A stretch of DNA of 64,000 bases from Albimonas donghaensis (GTDB lineage Bacteria > Pseudomonadota > Alphaproteobacteria > Rhodobacterales > Rhodobacteraceae), in the NCBI RefSeq assembly GCF_900106695.1, contig NZ_FNMZ01000007.1, positions 1 to 64,000 on the forward strand. The letters are read 5' to 3'. Shown piece after piece: positions 8,337 to 16,771 of the stretch. Below the pieces are notes generated by a model. The model was not told where the DNA came from. It searched no databases and saw nothing but the letters and a program-made list of their open reading frames with translations. Positions within the stretch are counted from its first letter, which is position 1, and every line of letters begins with the position of its first letter. The position numbers and the translations under genes were made by a program.

Positions 8337-9136
8337 GAAGGGCGTCTCGTCTCTGTCGGCGCGGAAGGCCCGCGCGGGCCGCATGGTGCACGTCCGGGCG
8401 GGGCGCGTGAATGGGGCTCGCGCAGAGGTGAGCGCGACGGGGCGCGGCGGGACTGGCGCAGCGCGGAGCGCCCCGGGCCGCGGGGGCCGGCGGCGGCGGC
8501 GGCGGCGGCGTTCGAACGCTCAAGGCGACGGATCGAAAGCCTCGGCGGTGACGAATAGAGCGGTCGCCTTCGGTCAACCGGCCTGAACACCCTCCCGGAT
8601 CCGTTCATCCGATCATCCCGTTTCCATAGACGACGCCCGGCGCCCTCTTGGGGTGTCAGGTCAGCATGTCCGGCGCGCGCATTCGCAAAACGTTTCATCT
8701 ATTAATTGTTAACAAGCGCCCACAAACAATCCCCGCGCACTTGAATTCAGCAAGTTCCGCAGGTCGCCCAGCCGACAGTCTCGTCAGCGCCGTCTTGGCG
8801 CTTGCGCGGACTCTCCAACCTTCACAAAGCGCATCAGCCGGAAAACAGCCGGATGCAAGCGGATATAGACAGGACAACACACCCTAATACTCCACAATTA
8901 CACAAATTCACGATGGTTTAACGACGGCCATAATCGGCCCAATACAGAGAACAATTGCGCGACTCGCTTGATCGACTCACAGACCGAGTGATAATTTTTT
9001 AGTGATTACTGATTCTTTTCTGCCGACCGGCCGCGCCGGCTGGAGGGAGATCGTGTGACTCCCGTCTTCCGGCGGGCGGACGCGGACGCCCGACATCAGC
9101 CGGAATGCGCCGCGGTCGCAGCGACCGCCAAGGACC
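8337..9136. other. Long intergenic region with an AT-rich section
   Basis: About 800 bp without a supported gene. The left part (8337-8640) is extremely GC-rich and includes a CGG triplet run (8488-8510). From about 8690 to 9015 the composition drops sharply toward 50% GC, with motifs such as TTAATTGTTAACAAG and a TAATTTTTTAG stretch near 8992. This section lies just upstream of the oxidase at 9.1 kb and probably holds its promoter and regulatory sites. A GC-rich inverted element (CCGGCCGCGCCGG, near 9026) sits about 100 bases before the oxidase start. Confidence 0.6.
8488..8510. repeat. CGG triplet microsatellite, about 7 units
   Basis: An uninterrupted run of CGG triplets in a non-coding, very GC-rich stretch upstream of the ThDP-enzyme gene. 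It is a simple-sequence slippage tract without visible function. Confidence 0.9.
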
Positions 9137-12100
9137 ATGAGCATGACCATCGACTCCGGAACCATCGACTCCGGCCTCCCCGGCGAATGGCTGCCGCTCG
9201 ACGACTGGCCGCTGATCTCCATTCATGTGATCCTGACCGCCGAGCAGGAACTGCTCACCTTCGGCACCGACGAGCTCGGCATGCAGGGCGGCGAGCAGCA
9301 CTACGCGGTCTGGAGCTTCGAGACCGGATCCGGCCAGCTGCTCGAACACACCACGGCCACCGACATCTTCTGCTCCATCGTCACCACGCTGGGCAGCACC
9401 GGAGAGCTTCTGATCGTCGGCGGCGACGCCCGCCCGCTGGGCCGTCCCAACAAGGGCATCACCGATGTCACCGCCTTCGACCCCGAGACCCACGAGCTCT
9501 ACACCCACCCCGCCGGCGAGATGCATTACGCCCGCTTCTACGCCTCGGCGCTGACGCTCCCGACCGGCGACGTCTACATCCTCGGCGGCGCCGACGCGCA
9601 TTACCTGCGCGCGCCCCATGCCGAGGTCTACAGCGCCGAGGAAGGCGCGACCCTGTTCGAAAATTCCGGGCTGTTCGAAGGTGAGCAGGCCAATAACCGC
9701 TGGTGGTATCCCAAGCTTTACATGAACGAGGCCGGCAAGCTGATCGGCTGGTACAACTATCGGCCGGAAGTTTACGACTTCGCCTGGGAGGAGGACCTGC
9801 CTGCGAAGGAAATCGGCCTGCTGCCGTTCATCTCCGACAACTCATCGCCCGCCATCCTTTTCGACGTCGACAAGGTCCTGACCATCGACCTCAAGGGCAA
9901 GCTCTGGGTCGTCGACATCTCCGGCGACAGCGTCAGCTTCGAGAAGATCGGCGCCCTGTTCGAGCCCATCGAGGGCATGCGCGCCTGGTCGAACTTCGCG
10001 GTGCTGCCCAACGGCTCGGTCCTGATCACCGGCGGCAACGACCGACCGAACGAGGATGAGAGCTTCGAGAAGTTCACCTACGACGCCGTGACCTTCGATC
10101 CGGACACCGGCGAGCTCACCCGCTCGGACCCCGAGGATCTGCCGCGGCTCTACCATTCCTCGTCGATCCTGCTGCCCGACGGCTCGGTCTACTCGCTCGG
10201 CGGCGGCGCGCCGGGGCCCTACACCAACCTCAACGCCCAGCGCTTCAACCCCGAATACCTGTTCGACGACGGCGGCGCCCTGATCGAGGACAAGATCGAG
10301 ATCCTCGAGGCCCCGACCCATATCAGCGCCGGCGACGTCTTCACCTTTTCCGTGGACCGCCCCCTGGACGTCAGCCGCGTCACCTTCATCAAGCACGGCT
10401 CCGCCACCCATTCCATCGACGTGGAGACCCGCTTCGTCGATCTCGACTTCTTCGTGCGCGAGGACGGCTCGATCGTCGCCAAGCTGCCGGACTCGACCAG
10501 CCTGCTGACGCCCGGGCCCTACATGCTGTTCGCGCTCGACGCCAACGAGACTCCGTCGGTCGCGGTCTCCATGCGGCTCGACATGGCCGAGGCGTCGGAA
10601 GGGGACCTGTTCTCCCACCTGATCCTCGACGATCCGGCGCTCGACGCCCTCTTCGACGCGCCGGAGCTGATCGTGGACGGCCGCGCGGCCGGGGTCATGC
10701 CCGCCGAACCCGCGGACCCCGCCGACGACCCCGGGGCGGCCGAAGTCTCCGAGGACGGAACCGCGATCACGCTGACCGGCAACGCCTGGAAATCGGTGGG
10801 CATCCGCCAGCACATCACCGCCGACACCCGCCTTCGGCTCGACGTGAAGGCCCCCGATGTGGGCGAATTCTTCGGCCTGGCGCTGGAGAACGACGGCGTC
10901 ATCGACCGCGGGAACATGCTGGTGCTGGGCGGCGCGCAGAACGTCAACCGCATCGCCGACCGCTTCTCCTACACCGCCGGCGGCGGGGTGCAGAGCTACG
11001 ACATCGCGCTCGGCGACTATTTCGCGGGCGAGACCTTCTCCAGGCTGGTTCTGATCGCCGACGATGACGACGACGCCTCGTCCGACGTGACCTTCTCCAA
11101 CATCCGTTTCCTCGACGGCGAGGAGATGCTGCTCAACGGCGCCCCGGTGGAGCTGCGGTCCTTCGACGAAGAACAGGATGCCGGGTCGGCCGTCATCTCC
11201 GGGGACGGGACCTCGGTCACCATCACCGGCAACGGCTGGAAGCGGCTGGCGCTGGACGCCCCCATCGGGGAGGACGACTGGCTCAGCTTCGACTTCTCCT
11301 CCACCGATGTGGGCGAGATCATCGGCGTCGCCATCGACGGCGACAACGAGATGACGATGGAATCGATCATCTCGCTGGGCGGCTCCTCGGCCAATTCCAG
11401 TTTCGTCAACACGCACCGGAACTACAATCCGGGCCGAGGCACGGTGCATTACGACATCCATGTCGGCGCCCTGTCGCCCACCTGGGAGGACGACCTGGTC
11501 TTCGTGGTCGATGACGACCGCGACGGCTCGGGCAACGCCACCTTCTCCAACATCACGCTGGAAAGCCGGCAGCTTTTCGATCTGCAGGGCCAGATGACGC
11601 CCGTCCTCAGCTACGCGCCGCGCCAGGACGAAGGCGTGGCGGAGCTTGCGGCCGGCGCCACCCGGCTCACGCTGTCGGGCAACGCCTGGAAGTCGATGGC
11701 GCTGCCCGGCGCGATCGGCCCCGACACCTGGCTCAGCTTCGACGTGACGTCCGACGATGTGGGCGAGATGCTGGCGGTGGGCTTCGACGACGACGGCGTG
11801 CTGAACAACCTGCAGAAGGTCTTCCAGTTGGCCGGCGAGCCGACCATCGACGTCAGCACCGACTTCAACACCTATGTCGAAGGCTCGGGCGCGCGCCATT
11901 ACGCCATCCGTCTGGGCGACTACGCGCTGGGCGCTCCGGACCGGATCGTGTTCGCGGCGGATGACGACGCCGACGGCTCGGCATCGGCCACCTTCTCCAA
12001 CATCCGCCTGCTGGAGGGGCCGCCGGTCGAGGTCGACGGCGTGGTCTGCGGCGTCTTCACCCATGCGGGGACCGGAGACCAGGGCGCGGCGACGCCCGGC

Positions 12101-12925
12101 GACGAAGGCCGCGAGGTCACGCTGACCGGCAACGCCTGGAAACGGATCGAGGTCGACGCCACGATCGGCGCCGACACCGTGCTGGCCTTCGAGATGTCGA
12201 GCGACGACCTCGGCGAGCTCACCGCCGTCGGCTTCGACACCGACACGTCGCTGAGCACCGGCAAGCTGTTCCGTCTGGGCGGCTCGGACGGGTCCCTCGT
12301 CGGGCTGGCCGGGGAGACGCTCTACACCGGCGACGGCGACATGCAGCGGATCGAGATCGCGGTCGGCGAAGCCTATGCCGGAACCTTCGCCAACCTTGTG
12401 CTTGGGGCGGATGACGACGAAGACGGCTCGGGCGCCGCGACGTTCCGCGATATCGAGATCCTCAACCCCGACGACACTCTCACGAGCCATGGCGGGACGC
12501 AGGACAGCGCCGGCGCCCGCGCCTTCGCCACCGCCAGCGGCGTCCGGCTCGATGGCAACACCTGGAAGAGCGTGCGCTTCGACGCCTTCGAGGTCGACGC
12601 CGACAGCGTGCTGCGGTTCGAGTTCCGCTCGGATGTCGAGGGCGAGATCATGGGCGTCGGGCTCGACAATGACGATGCGCTCAGCCAGTGGCGCTTCTGG
12701 CAGATCGCGGGGACCCAGGACTGGGGCCGCGGAACCCATGACGACCAGTATGCGATCGGCGAGGGCTGGGAGTATTTCGAGATCGCCCTGTCCGAGATCT
12801 CGGGAACCTTCGACCGCCTGGTGCTGGCCGCCGACGATGATGCGGGGACGGGGGTCGAGGCCTATTTCCGCAATGTGGCGATCGAGGGCGTCGGCGCGGC
12901 CAACGACGTGATCGAACTGATCTGA
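9137..12925 (+). CDS. Galactose oxidase-family copper radical oxidase with five C-terminal repeats
   Basis: A 1262-residue protein. Residues about 20-480 form a Kelch-type propeller plus the early-set C-terminal domain of galactose oxidase. All five copper/radical ligands are recognisable: Cys79 (TDIFCS), Tyr135 (ARFYAS), Tyr339-His340 (RLYHSS) and His425 (GSATHS). The His340-His425 gap of 85 equals His496-His581 of fungal galactose oxidase. Five repeats follow, each with a GN(A/G/T)WK motif and a later DDD.DGS stretch, at residues 548, 698, 848, 998 and 1140. They look like beta-sandwich, possibly Ca-binding or carbohydrate-binding modules, but the family is not identified. No N-terminal signal peptide is visible, so export, if any, would need another route. 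An AAGGA motif lies only 2 nt before the ATG at 9137 but 8 nt before an in-frame ATG at 9143, which is the likelier start. Substrate unknown. Confidence 0.88.
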   Translation: MSMTIDSGTIDSGLPGEWLPLDDWPLISIHVILTAEQELLTFGTDELGMQGGEQHYAVWSFETGSGQLLEHTTATDIFCSIVTTLGSTGELLIVGGDARPLGRPNKGITDVTAFDPETHELYTHPAGEMHYARFYASALTLPTGDVYILGGADAHYLRAPHAEVYSAEEGATLFENSGLFEGEQANNRWWYPKLYMNEAGKLIGWYNYRPEVYDFAWEEDLPAKEIGLLPFISDNSSPAILFDVDKVLTIDLKGKLWVVDISGDSVSFEKIGALFEPIEGMRAWSNFAVLPNGSVLITGGNDRPNEDESFEKFTYDAVTFDPDTGELTRSDPEDLPRLYHSSSILLPDGSVYSLGGGAPGPYTNLNAQRFNPEYLFDDGGALIEDKIEILEAPTHISAGDVFTFSVDRPLDVSRVTFIKHGSATHSIDVETRFVDLDFFVREDGSIVAKLPDSTSLLTPGPYMLFALDANETPSVAVSMRLDMAEASEGDLFSHLILDDPALDALFDAPELIVDGRAAGVMPAEPADPADDPGAAEVSEDGTAITLTGNAWKSVGIRQHITADTRLRLDVKAPDVGEFFGLALENDGVIDRGNMLVLGGAQNVNRIADRFSYTAGGGVQSYDIALGDYFAGETFSRLVLIADDDDDASSDVTFSNIRFLDGEEMLLNGAPVELRSFDEEQDAGSAVISGDGTSVTITGNGWKRLALDAPIGEDDWLSFDFSSTDVGEIIGVAIDGDNEMTMESIISLGGSSANSSFVNTHRNYNPGRGTVHYDIHVGALSPTWEDDLVFVVDDDRDGSGNATFSNITLESRQLFDLQGQMTPVLSYAPRQDEGVAELAAGATRLTLSGNAWKSMALPGAIGPDTWLSFDVTSDDVGEMLAVGFDDDGVLNNLQKVFQLAGEPTIDVSTDFNTYVEGSGARHYAIRLGDYALGAPDRIVFAADDDADGSASATFSNIRLLEGPPVEVDGVVCGVFTHAGTGDQGAATPGDEGREVTLTGNAWKRIEVDATIGADTVLAFEMSSDDLGELTAVGFDTDTSLSTGKLFRLGGSDGSLVGLAGETLYTGDGDMQRIEIAVGEAYAGTFANLVLGADDDEDGSGAATFRDIEILNPDDTLTSHGGTQDSAGARAFATASGVRLDGNTWKSVRFDAFEVDADSVLRFEFRSDVEGEIMGVGLDNDDALSQWRFWQIAGTQDWGRGTHDDQYAIGEGWEYFEIALSEISGTFDRLVLAADDDAGTGVEAYFRNVAIEGVGAANDVIELI

Positions 12926-12935
12926 CCCGATCCGG

Positions 12936-12963
12936 GGCGGGGGGGAGCTTTCCCACCCGCCTC
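12936..12963 (+). terminator. Possible terminator after the copper radical oxidase
   Basis: A GC-rich inverted repeat (GGCGGG ... CCCGCC) begins about 10 bases past the stop codon. No T-run follows it, so its role as an intrinsic terminator is only suggested. Confidence 0.3.
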
Positions 12964-13221
12964 AGCCCGGCAGGCCCGGCGCCCGGCGCGGCGCCGACCT
13001 GATCGGCTGTTTCGCGCCGCAAGAGGGTTCGGCCTCCGCCGTTTGCGGGTTATGCTCGTCCCCGGCCTCGCGGCCCATGAGCGGCGCCGCGGTCGGCCGA
13101 AGACCCATGGGATCGGGCGCGAGGCCTTCGGTCTCGCCCGGTCCGGGACATTCATCCGCGCCGAGGGCCGCGTCGTCCCGCGCCCCGCCTCCGCGCCCCA
13201 CGGCCCGAAAACGGAGCGCAC

Positions 13222-13578
13222 ATGATCGCCGTCATCTTCGAAGTCATCCCCCGCGAGGACCGCCGCGAGGCCTATCTGGACGTCGCCGCCGGCCTGCGCC
13301 CGTTGCTGGAGGCCCAGGACGGCTTCGTCTCGGTCGAGCGGTTCGAGAGCCTGACCCATCCCGGCAAGCTGCTGTCCCTGTCCTTCTGGCGCGACGAGGA
13401 AGCGGTCGCCGCCTGGCGGGCGGTGGAGAAGCATCGCGGCGCCCAGGACATGGGCCGGCGGGCGATGTTCGCCGACTACCGCCTGCGGGTCGCCGGGGTG
13501 ATCCGCGACTATGGGATGGAGGCGCGCGACCAGGCTCCCGCCGACAGCCGCGCCGCGCATGACGGCGAACCGGGCTGA
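13222..13578 (+). CDS. Antibiotic biosynthesis monooxygenase (ABM) domain protein
   Basis: A 118-residue single-domain protein of the ABM/dimeric ferredoxin-like fold. It begins directly with the first beta strand (MIAVIFEVIP) and shows the usual GFVSVERFES and LLSLSFWRDEEAVAAWR elements. Such proteins act as small oxygenases, isomerases or heme-handling enzymes, so a specific function cannot be assigned. A GAGCGCAC stretch precedes the ATG, but no strong ribosome site is visible. The last 20 residues are a polar tail. It follows the oxidase on the same strand, nearly 300 bp downstream, so co-transcription is possible but unproven. Confidence 0.8.
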   Translation: MIAVIFEVIPREDRREAYLDVAAGLRPLLEAQDGFVSVERFESLTHPGKLLSLSFWRDEEAVAAWRAVEKHRGAQDMGRRAMFADYRLRVAGVIRDYGMEARDQAPADSRAAHDGEPG

Positions 13579-13675
13579 ACATCGCCGGCCCGCGTCGCCC
13601 GGAGCGCCGCACGAAGCGCCGCCCGGGGCCCCGCCCCAAGTGAACGACTGGGCCATTCCCGGAAACAGTCGCCGG

Positions 13676-13704
13676 TTGACCCTGGGGCAAATTTCGCCTT
13701 AGGC
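13676..13704 (+). promoter_or_regulatory. Candidate promoter for the VPLPA-CTERM gene
   Basis: A TTGACC box at 13676-13681 is followed by 17 bases and TTAGGC at 13699-13704. This lies about 70 bases upstream of the start at 13776. The -35 is good, the -10 weak. Confidence 0.35.
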
Positions 13705-13775
13705 TTCCCCTCCATATGCGGAGCTTCGACCCCACCCCGTCGCCTTCTCCGCCCCCGAGGATGGAGTGCAGGACC

Positions 13776-14342
13776 ATGCGCAGGACTTTCGCCGCTCTCG
13801 TCGCCGCCGCTCTTCTGGCGATCCCCGCGGCGCGCCCCGCGCAGGCCACGGCGGTCGCGCTCGACACCTGGTACACGTTCAGCTTCGACGGGCCGGCCAC
13901 GCCCTTCGCCAGCGGCGCCAGCGTCACCCTGGGAACGAATCCCGACGCCCTCGCGGCGCCCGATCCGGCCTGGACCTTCCTGCTCTCGGCGCCCGGCGAA
14001 CTGTTCGTGCTGGACCTGTTCCAATCGACCGACCAGTTCGAAATCTTCGACATGGCCGCGTCGCAGGGCGTGACCAGCGCGCCCACCTCCGGCGCGGCCT
14101 GCGACTCCGACATCACCTGCGCCATCAACGATACGCGCTATTCCCGCGGGACCTTCTCGCTGGCCGCGGGCGCGCACTCGATCACCGGGACGCAGCTGCT
14201 CGGCTCCGGCGGCGCGGGCGCGTTCATCGTGCGTGAGCTCACGTCGGAGGTCCCGCTTCCCGGCGCGCTCGGCCTGCAGGGGGCGGTCGTGGCGCTCGGC
14301 CTCGGCGTCGCCTGGCGGCGGCGGCGGCGCAACGTCGCCTGA
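13776..14342 (+). CDS. VPLPA-CTERM sorting-domain protein, exported
   Basis: A 188-residue secreted or surface protein. It has an N-terminal signal peptide (MRRTFAALVAAALLAIPAA, cleavage near AQA-TA), then a beta-rich body of about 135 residues with one cysteine pair (ACDSDITCA). The tripartite C-terminal sorting signal is VPLPG, a hydrophobic helix and RRRRR. This signal is the rhodobacterial variant of PEP-CTERM, handled by an exosortase-type enzyme; none is encoded in this window. The ATG at 13776 was chosen because the signal peptide starts there; the 20 residues upstream are Pro-rich and implausible. It is unrelated in its body to the two VPLPA proteins at 49.8 and 53.4 kb. Confidence 0.8.
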   Translation: MRRTFAALVAAALLAIPAARPAQATAVALDTWYTFSFDGPATPFASGASVTLGTNPDALAAPDPAWTFLLSAPGELFVLDLFQSTDQFEIFDMAASQGVTSAPTSGAACDSDITCAINDTRYSRGTFSLAAGAHSITGTQLLGSGGAGAFIVRELTSEVPLPGALGLQGAVVALGLGVAWRRRRRNVA

Positions 14343-14555
14343 ACCGCCCCCAACCGAACCGGACCGGCGACGGCCCCGCGATCCGCACCGCGCCCCGGGG
14401 CCGGGCCCGGGGCTGGGCTCGGGGCCGGGCTCGGTTCCGCCCCGCGCCCGCCGTCGCCGACCGACAGCCCCGGTTGACAGTCCGAAGGCGGAGGGAAACT
14501 CTCCCGCCCCGAACCGCGCCCCGATCCAGAGGGCGCCGCGAGGCTGGAGGATCGC
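14343..14555. other. Intergenic region with a 12-bp GC tandem repeat
   Basis: The gap before acuI contains three imperfect 12-bp units (CCGGGCCCGGGG type) at 14401-14436. No clear promoter was recognised. A GGAGG (14545-14549) lies 6 bases before the acuI ATG. Confidence 0.5.
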
Positions 14556-15548
14556 ATGAGCTTCAACGCCCTGATCGTGAACAAGGACGACGCCGGGAAG
14601 GTCTCCGCCGCCGTGGAGGCCATCGAGGTCGACCGGCTGCCCGAGGCCGAGGTGCTCGTCGCCGTCGAATATTCCACCGTCAACTACAAGGACGGCATGG
14701 TCATCACCTCCGGCGGCGGGCTGGTGAAGACCTGGCCCCATGTCTCGGGGATCGACTTCGCGGGGACGGTGGAAGAGTCCTCCGACCCGCGCTGGAAACC
14801 CGGCGACAAGGTCGTGCTGACCGGCTGGCGCGTGGGCGAGATCTGGTGGGGCGGTCATGCCCAGAAAGCCCGCGTGAAGGGCGACTGGCTGGTCCCCCTG
14901 CCCGAGGGCCTGACCACCCGGCAGGCGATGATCGTCGGCACGGCGGGCTTCACCTCGATGCTGGCGGTGCAGGCGCTTGAGGATCACGGGCTGAGCCCCG
15001 ACAAGGGTCCGGTGCTGGTGACCGGGGCCGCGGGGGGCGTGGGCTCGGTCGCGGTGTCGATCCTCGCCGGGCTGGGCTACGAGGTCGCCGGCGTCACCGG
15101 ACGGCCGGAGACGGAGTCCTACCTGCGCGAGCTCGGCGCCACGACCATCGTGCCCCGCGCCGAGGTGGCCGAAACGGTGAAGCGCCCGCTGGAATCGGAG
15201 ACCTGGGCCGGGTGCGTGGACGCCGTGGGCGGCGCGATGCTGGGCCGCGTGCTGGGCCAGATCAAGTATGGCGGCTCGGTCGCGGCGGTGGGGCTTGCGG
15301 GCGGCGCGGCGCTTCCGGCGACGGTGATCCCGTTCCTGCTGCGCGGCGTGAACCTGCTGGGCATCGACAGCGTCATGCAGCCCTATGACAACCGTCTGCG
15401 CGCGTGGAAGCGGGTCGCCTCGGACCTGCCGATGGACCGGCTGGAGGCGATGGCCGTCCCCGCCACCCTCTCGGACCTGCCCCGTCTGGGCGCCGAGATC
15501 ATGGAGGGCCGGATCCGCGGCCGCGTTGTGGTCGACGTCAACGCCTGA
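14556..15548 (+). CDS. acuI: Acrylyl-CoA reductase (NADPH), AcuI/YhdH family
   Basis: A 330-residue medium-chain dehydrogenase/reductase without zinc ligands. The N-terminal half has YSTVNYKDGM and HVSGIDFAGTV, both typical of the YhdH/AcuI branch, and the cofactor loop is TGAAGGVGSVAVS at about residue 155. AcuI reduces acryloyl-CoA to propionyl-CoA and protects cells from acrylate released during DMSP breakdown or 3-hydroxypropionate use; this is known from Rhodobacter and roseobacters. No DMSP lyase or acuR gene is adjacent, so the gene probably serves general acryloyl-CoA detoxification. A GGAGG ribosome site precedes the ATG. Confidence 0.9.
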   Translation: MSFNALIVNKDDAGKVSAAVEAIEVDRLPEAEVLVAVEYSTVNYKDGMVITSGGGLVKTWPHVSGIDFAGTVEESSDPRWKPGDKVVLTGWRVGEIWWGGHAQKARVKGDWLVPLPEGLTTRQAMIVGTAGFTSMLAVQALEDHGLSPDKGPVLVTGAAGGVGSVAVSILAGLGYEVAGVTGRPETESYLRELGATTIVPRAEVAETVKRPLESETWAGCVDAVGGAMLGRVLGQIKYGGSVAAVGLAGGAALPATVIPFLLRGVNLLGIDSVMQPYDNRLRAWKRVASDLPMDRLEAMAVPATLSDLPRLGAEIMEGRIRGRVVVDVNA

Positions 15549-16109
15549 CCCCCGTGCGGGGGAGCCGCGCGCCCGCCCGGGCGCCCGGCTTCCCCCGCCC
15601 GCCCGCGCGGCGGGGAGAAGGCGGCGCGAGGGTCGCCGTCTCCCACCGCCGCCGTCAGGCACGAACGCCCTGCCCCGGACCCGCACCCGGACACGGACCC
15701 GCACCCGGACACGGCCCCGAATTCGGACCTTGGCGCCCTTTGCGCCGACCGTTCCGGAGACCTGCGCCATATGCGGCGCCCAAAGCCCCGGGCGGCCGCG
15801 CCGCCATTCCCCGCCCCCGGATCAGCCGCGCTACGCCTCATCCACCAGTCCCGGCGCCTCGCCCTGATCCTTGATCGAGCCGCGCCCATCCCCGCGCGCC
15901 GCCCAAACATCGCGCGGCCGAGGCCTCGCCCCCCGCGCAACGCCGCCCCTGCATGACGACGCCCGCGACGCGCCGCGCCCCGCGCGCCACCCGCGCCGGC
16001 ATCGCCAGGCCGGGCGCCAGCCGCCTCCCCCCGCGCGCAGCGCGCCGCGGGCCCCCGCCCGCGCACGCGGCCGAAGGGCGCGCGGGGAGGCGGCGGCCCC
16101 TCCGCCGGC
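15549..16109. other. Intergenic region without a supported gene
   Basis: About 560 bp between convergent acuI (plus) and the holin gene (minus). It is extremely GC-rich and carries an 18-bp tandem duplication (CCCGCACCCGGACACGGA type) near 15676-15716. No tRNA, hairpin-plus-T-run or conserved frame was recognised. Confidence 0.5.
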
Positions 16110-16712
16110 CTACTCGGCCAGTTGCCTGCGGAACGCCTCCAGCGGATCGACCGGGCCCCGCGCCGCCAGCCCGGCGAGCCGCCCGTCCTTCTCCCGGCTC
16201 GACCGGCTCGAACCGAACTCGAAGTCGAACGCCGTCCCGATATTGCGCGCGAACATGCCCCCGATCCCCGTCAGGAACCCGACCAGCGTGTTGACCAGCG
16301 CGCTGTTCTCCGCCCCCTTGCTCAGCGACAGCAGGAACATCACCAGCGCAATCCCCACCACCGCCGCGAAGGCCGCGGCCAGCATCATGTCCGCCCGCCG
16401 CCCCCGCGCCCCCTGCGCGGCCAACGCCACGTCGCGGGCGCGGGCGTCGGCGCGATCGGCCAGCTCCGCCGCGCTGCGCTCCAGCGCCACCTCCGCCAGC
16501 CGCGCCTTCAGCGTCGCCATCACCTGCGCATCCGCCCGCGCCGCCGCCAGCGCCGCCTCGGCCCCGCCGGGCGCCCCGGGCTCCACCCCCGTCGCCTCGC
16601 GCACCGCCGCGCCCACCGCGGCCCCCAGCGGCCCGCCCGCGTCTTCGCCCGCCAGCCGCGAGACCAGCGCCGGCGCCACCGCCGCCACCAGCGGCAAAAG
16701 AGGAAACGCCAT
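16110..16712 (-). CDS. Holin-like protein (GTA/phage 3TM holin type)
   Basis: A 200-residue protein. It has a hydrophobic N-terminus (about 3-18), an Ala/Arg/Asp-rich helical middle (60-115) and two membrane helices (about 118-140 and 147-165). The polar tail includes FDFEFGSSRSSREKDG. This layout resembles the holins grouped with gene-transfer-agent and phage release functions, which let a muralytic enzyme reach the cell wall. A GGAGG lies 5 bases before the ATG at 16710-16712. The muramidase gene ends upstream of it with a 59-bp gap on the same strand, so the two probably form a lysis operon. No capsid or tail genes are nearby. Confidence 0.65.
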   Translation of the reverse strand: MAFPLLPLVAAVAPALVSRLAGEDAGGPLGAAVGAAVREATGVEPGAPGGAEAALAAARADAQVMATLKARLAEVALERSAAELADRADARARDVALAAQGARGRRADMMLAAAFAAVVGIALVMFLLSLSKGAENSALVNTLVGFLTGIGGMFARNIGTAFDFEFGSSRSSREKDGRLAGLAARGPVDPLEAFRRQLAE

Positions 16713-16771
16713 GTCGGCCTCCCTTGGGTTCGAGGTTGAGAAATCGGGGCCCGGCCCCGCCTTGCGAGGGC

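Noticed and set aside
8648-8887. 79-codon plus-strand frame and a 61-codon antisense frame in the AT-rich island
   Set aside because: Neither has a ribosome site or a plausible protein composition; the region reads as regulatory.
13043-13225. 60-codon frame ending in an ATGA overlap with the ABM-domain gene
   Set aside because: Arg/Pro/Gly-rich composition, no ribosome site and no recognisable fold. The overlap is probably coincidental.
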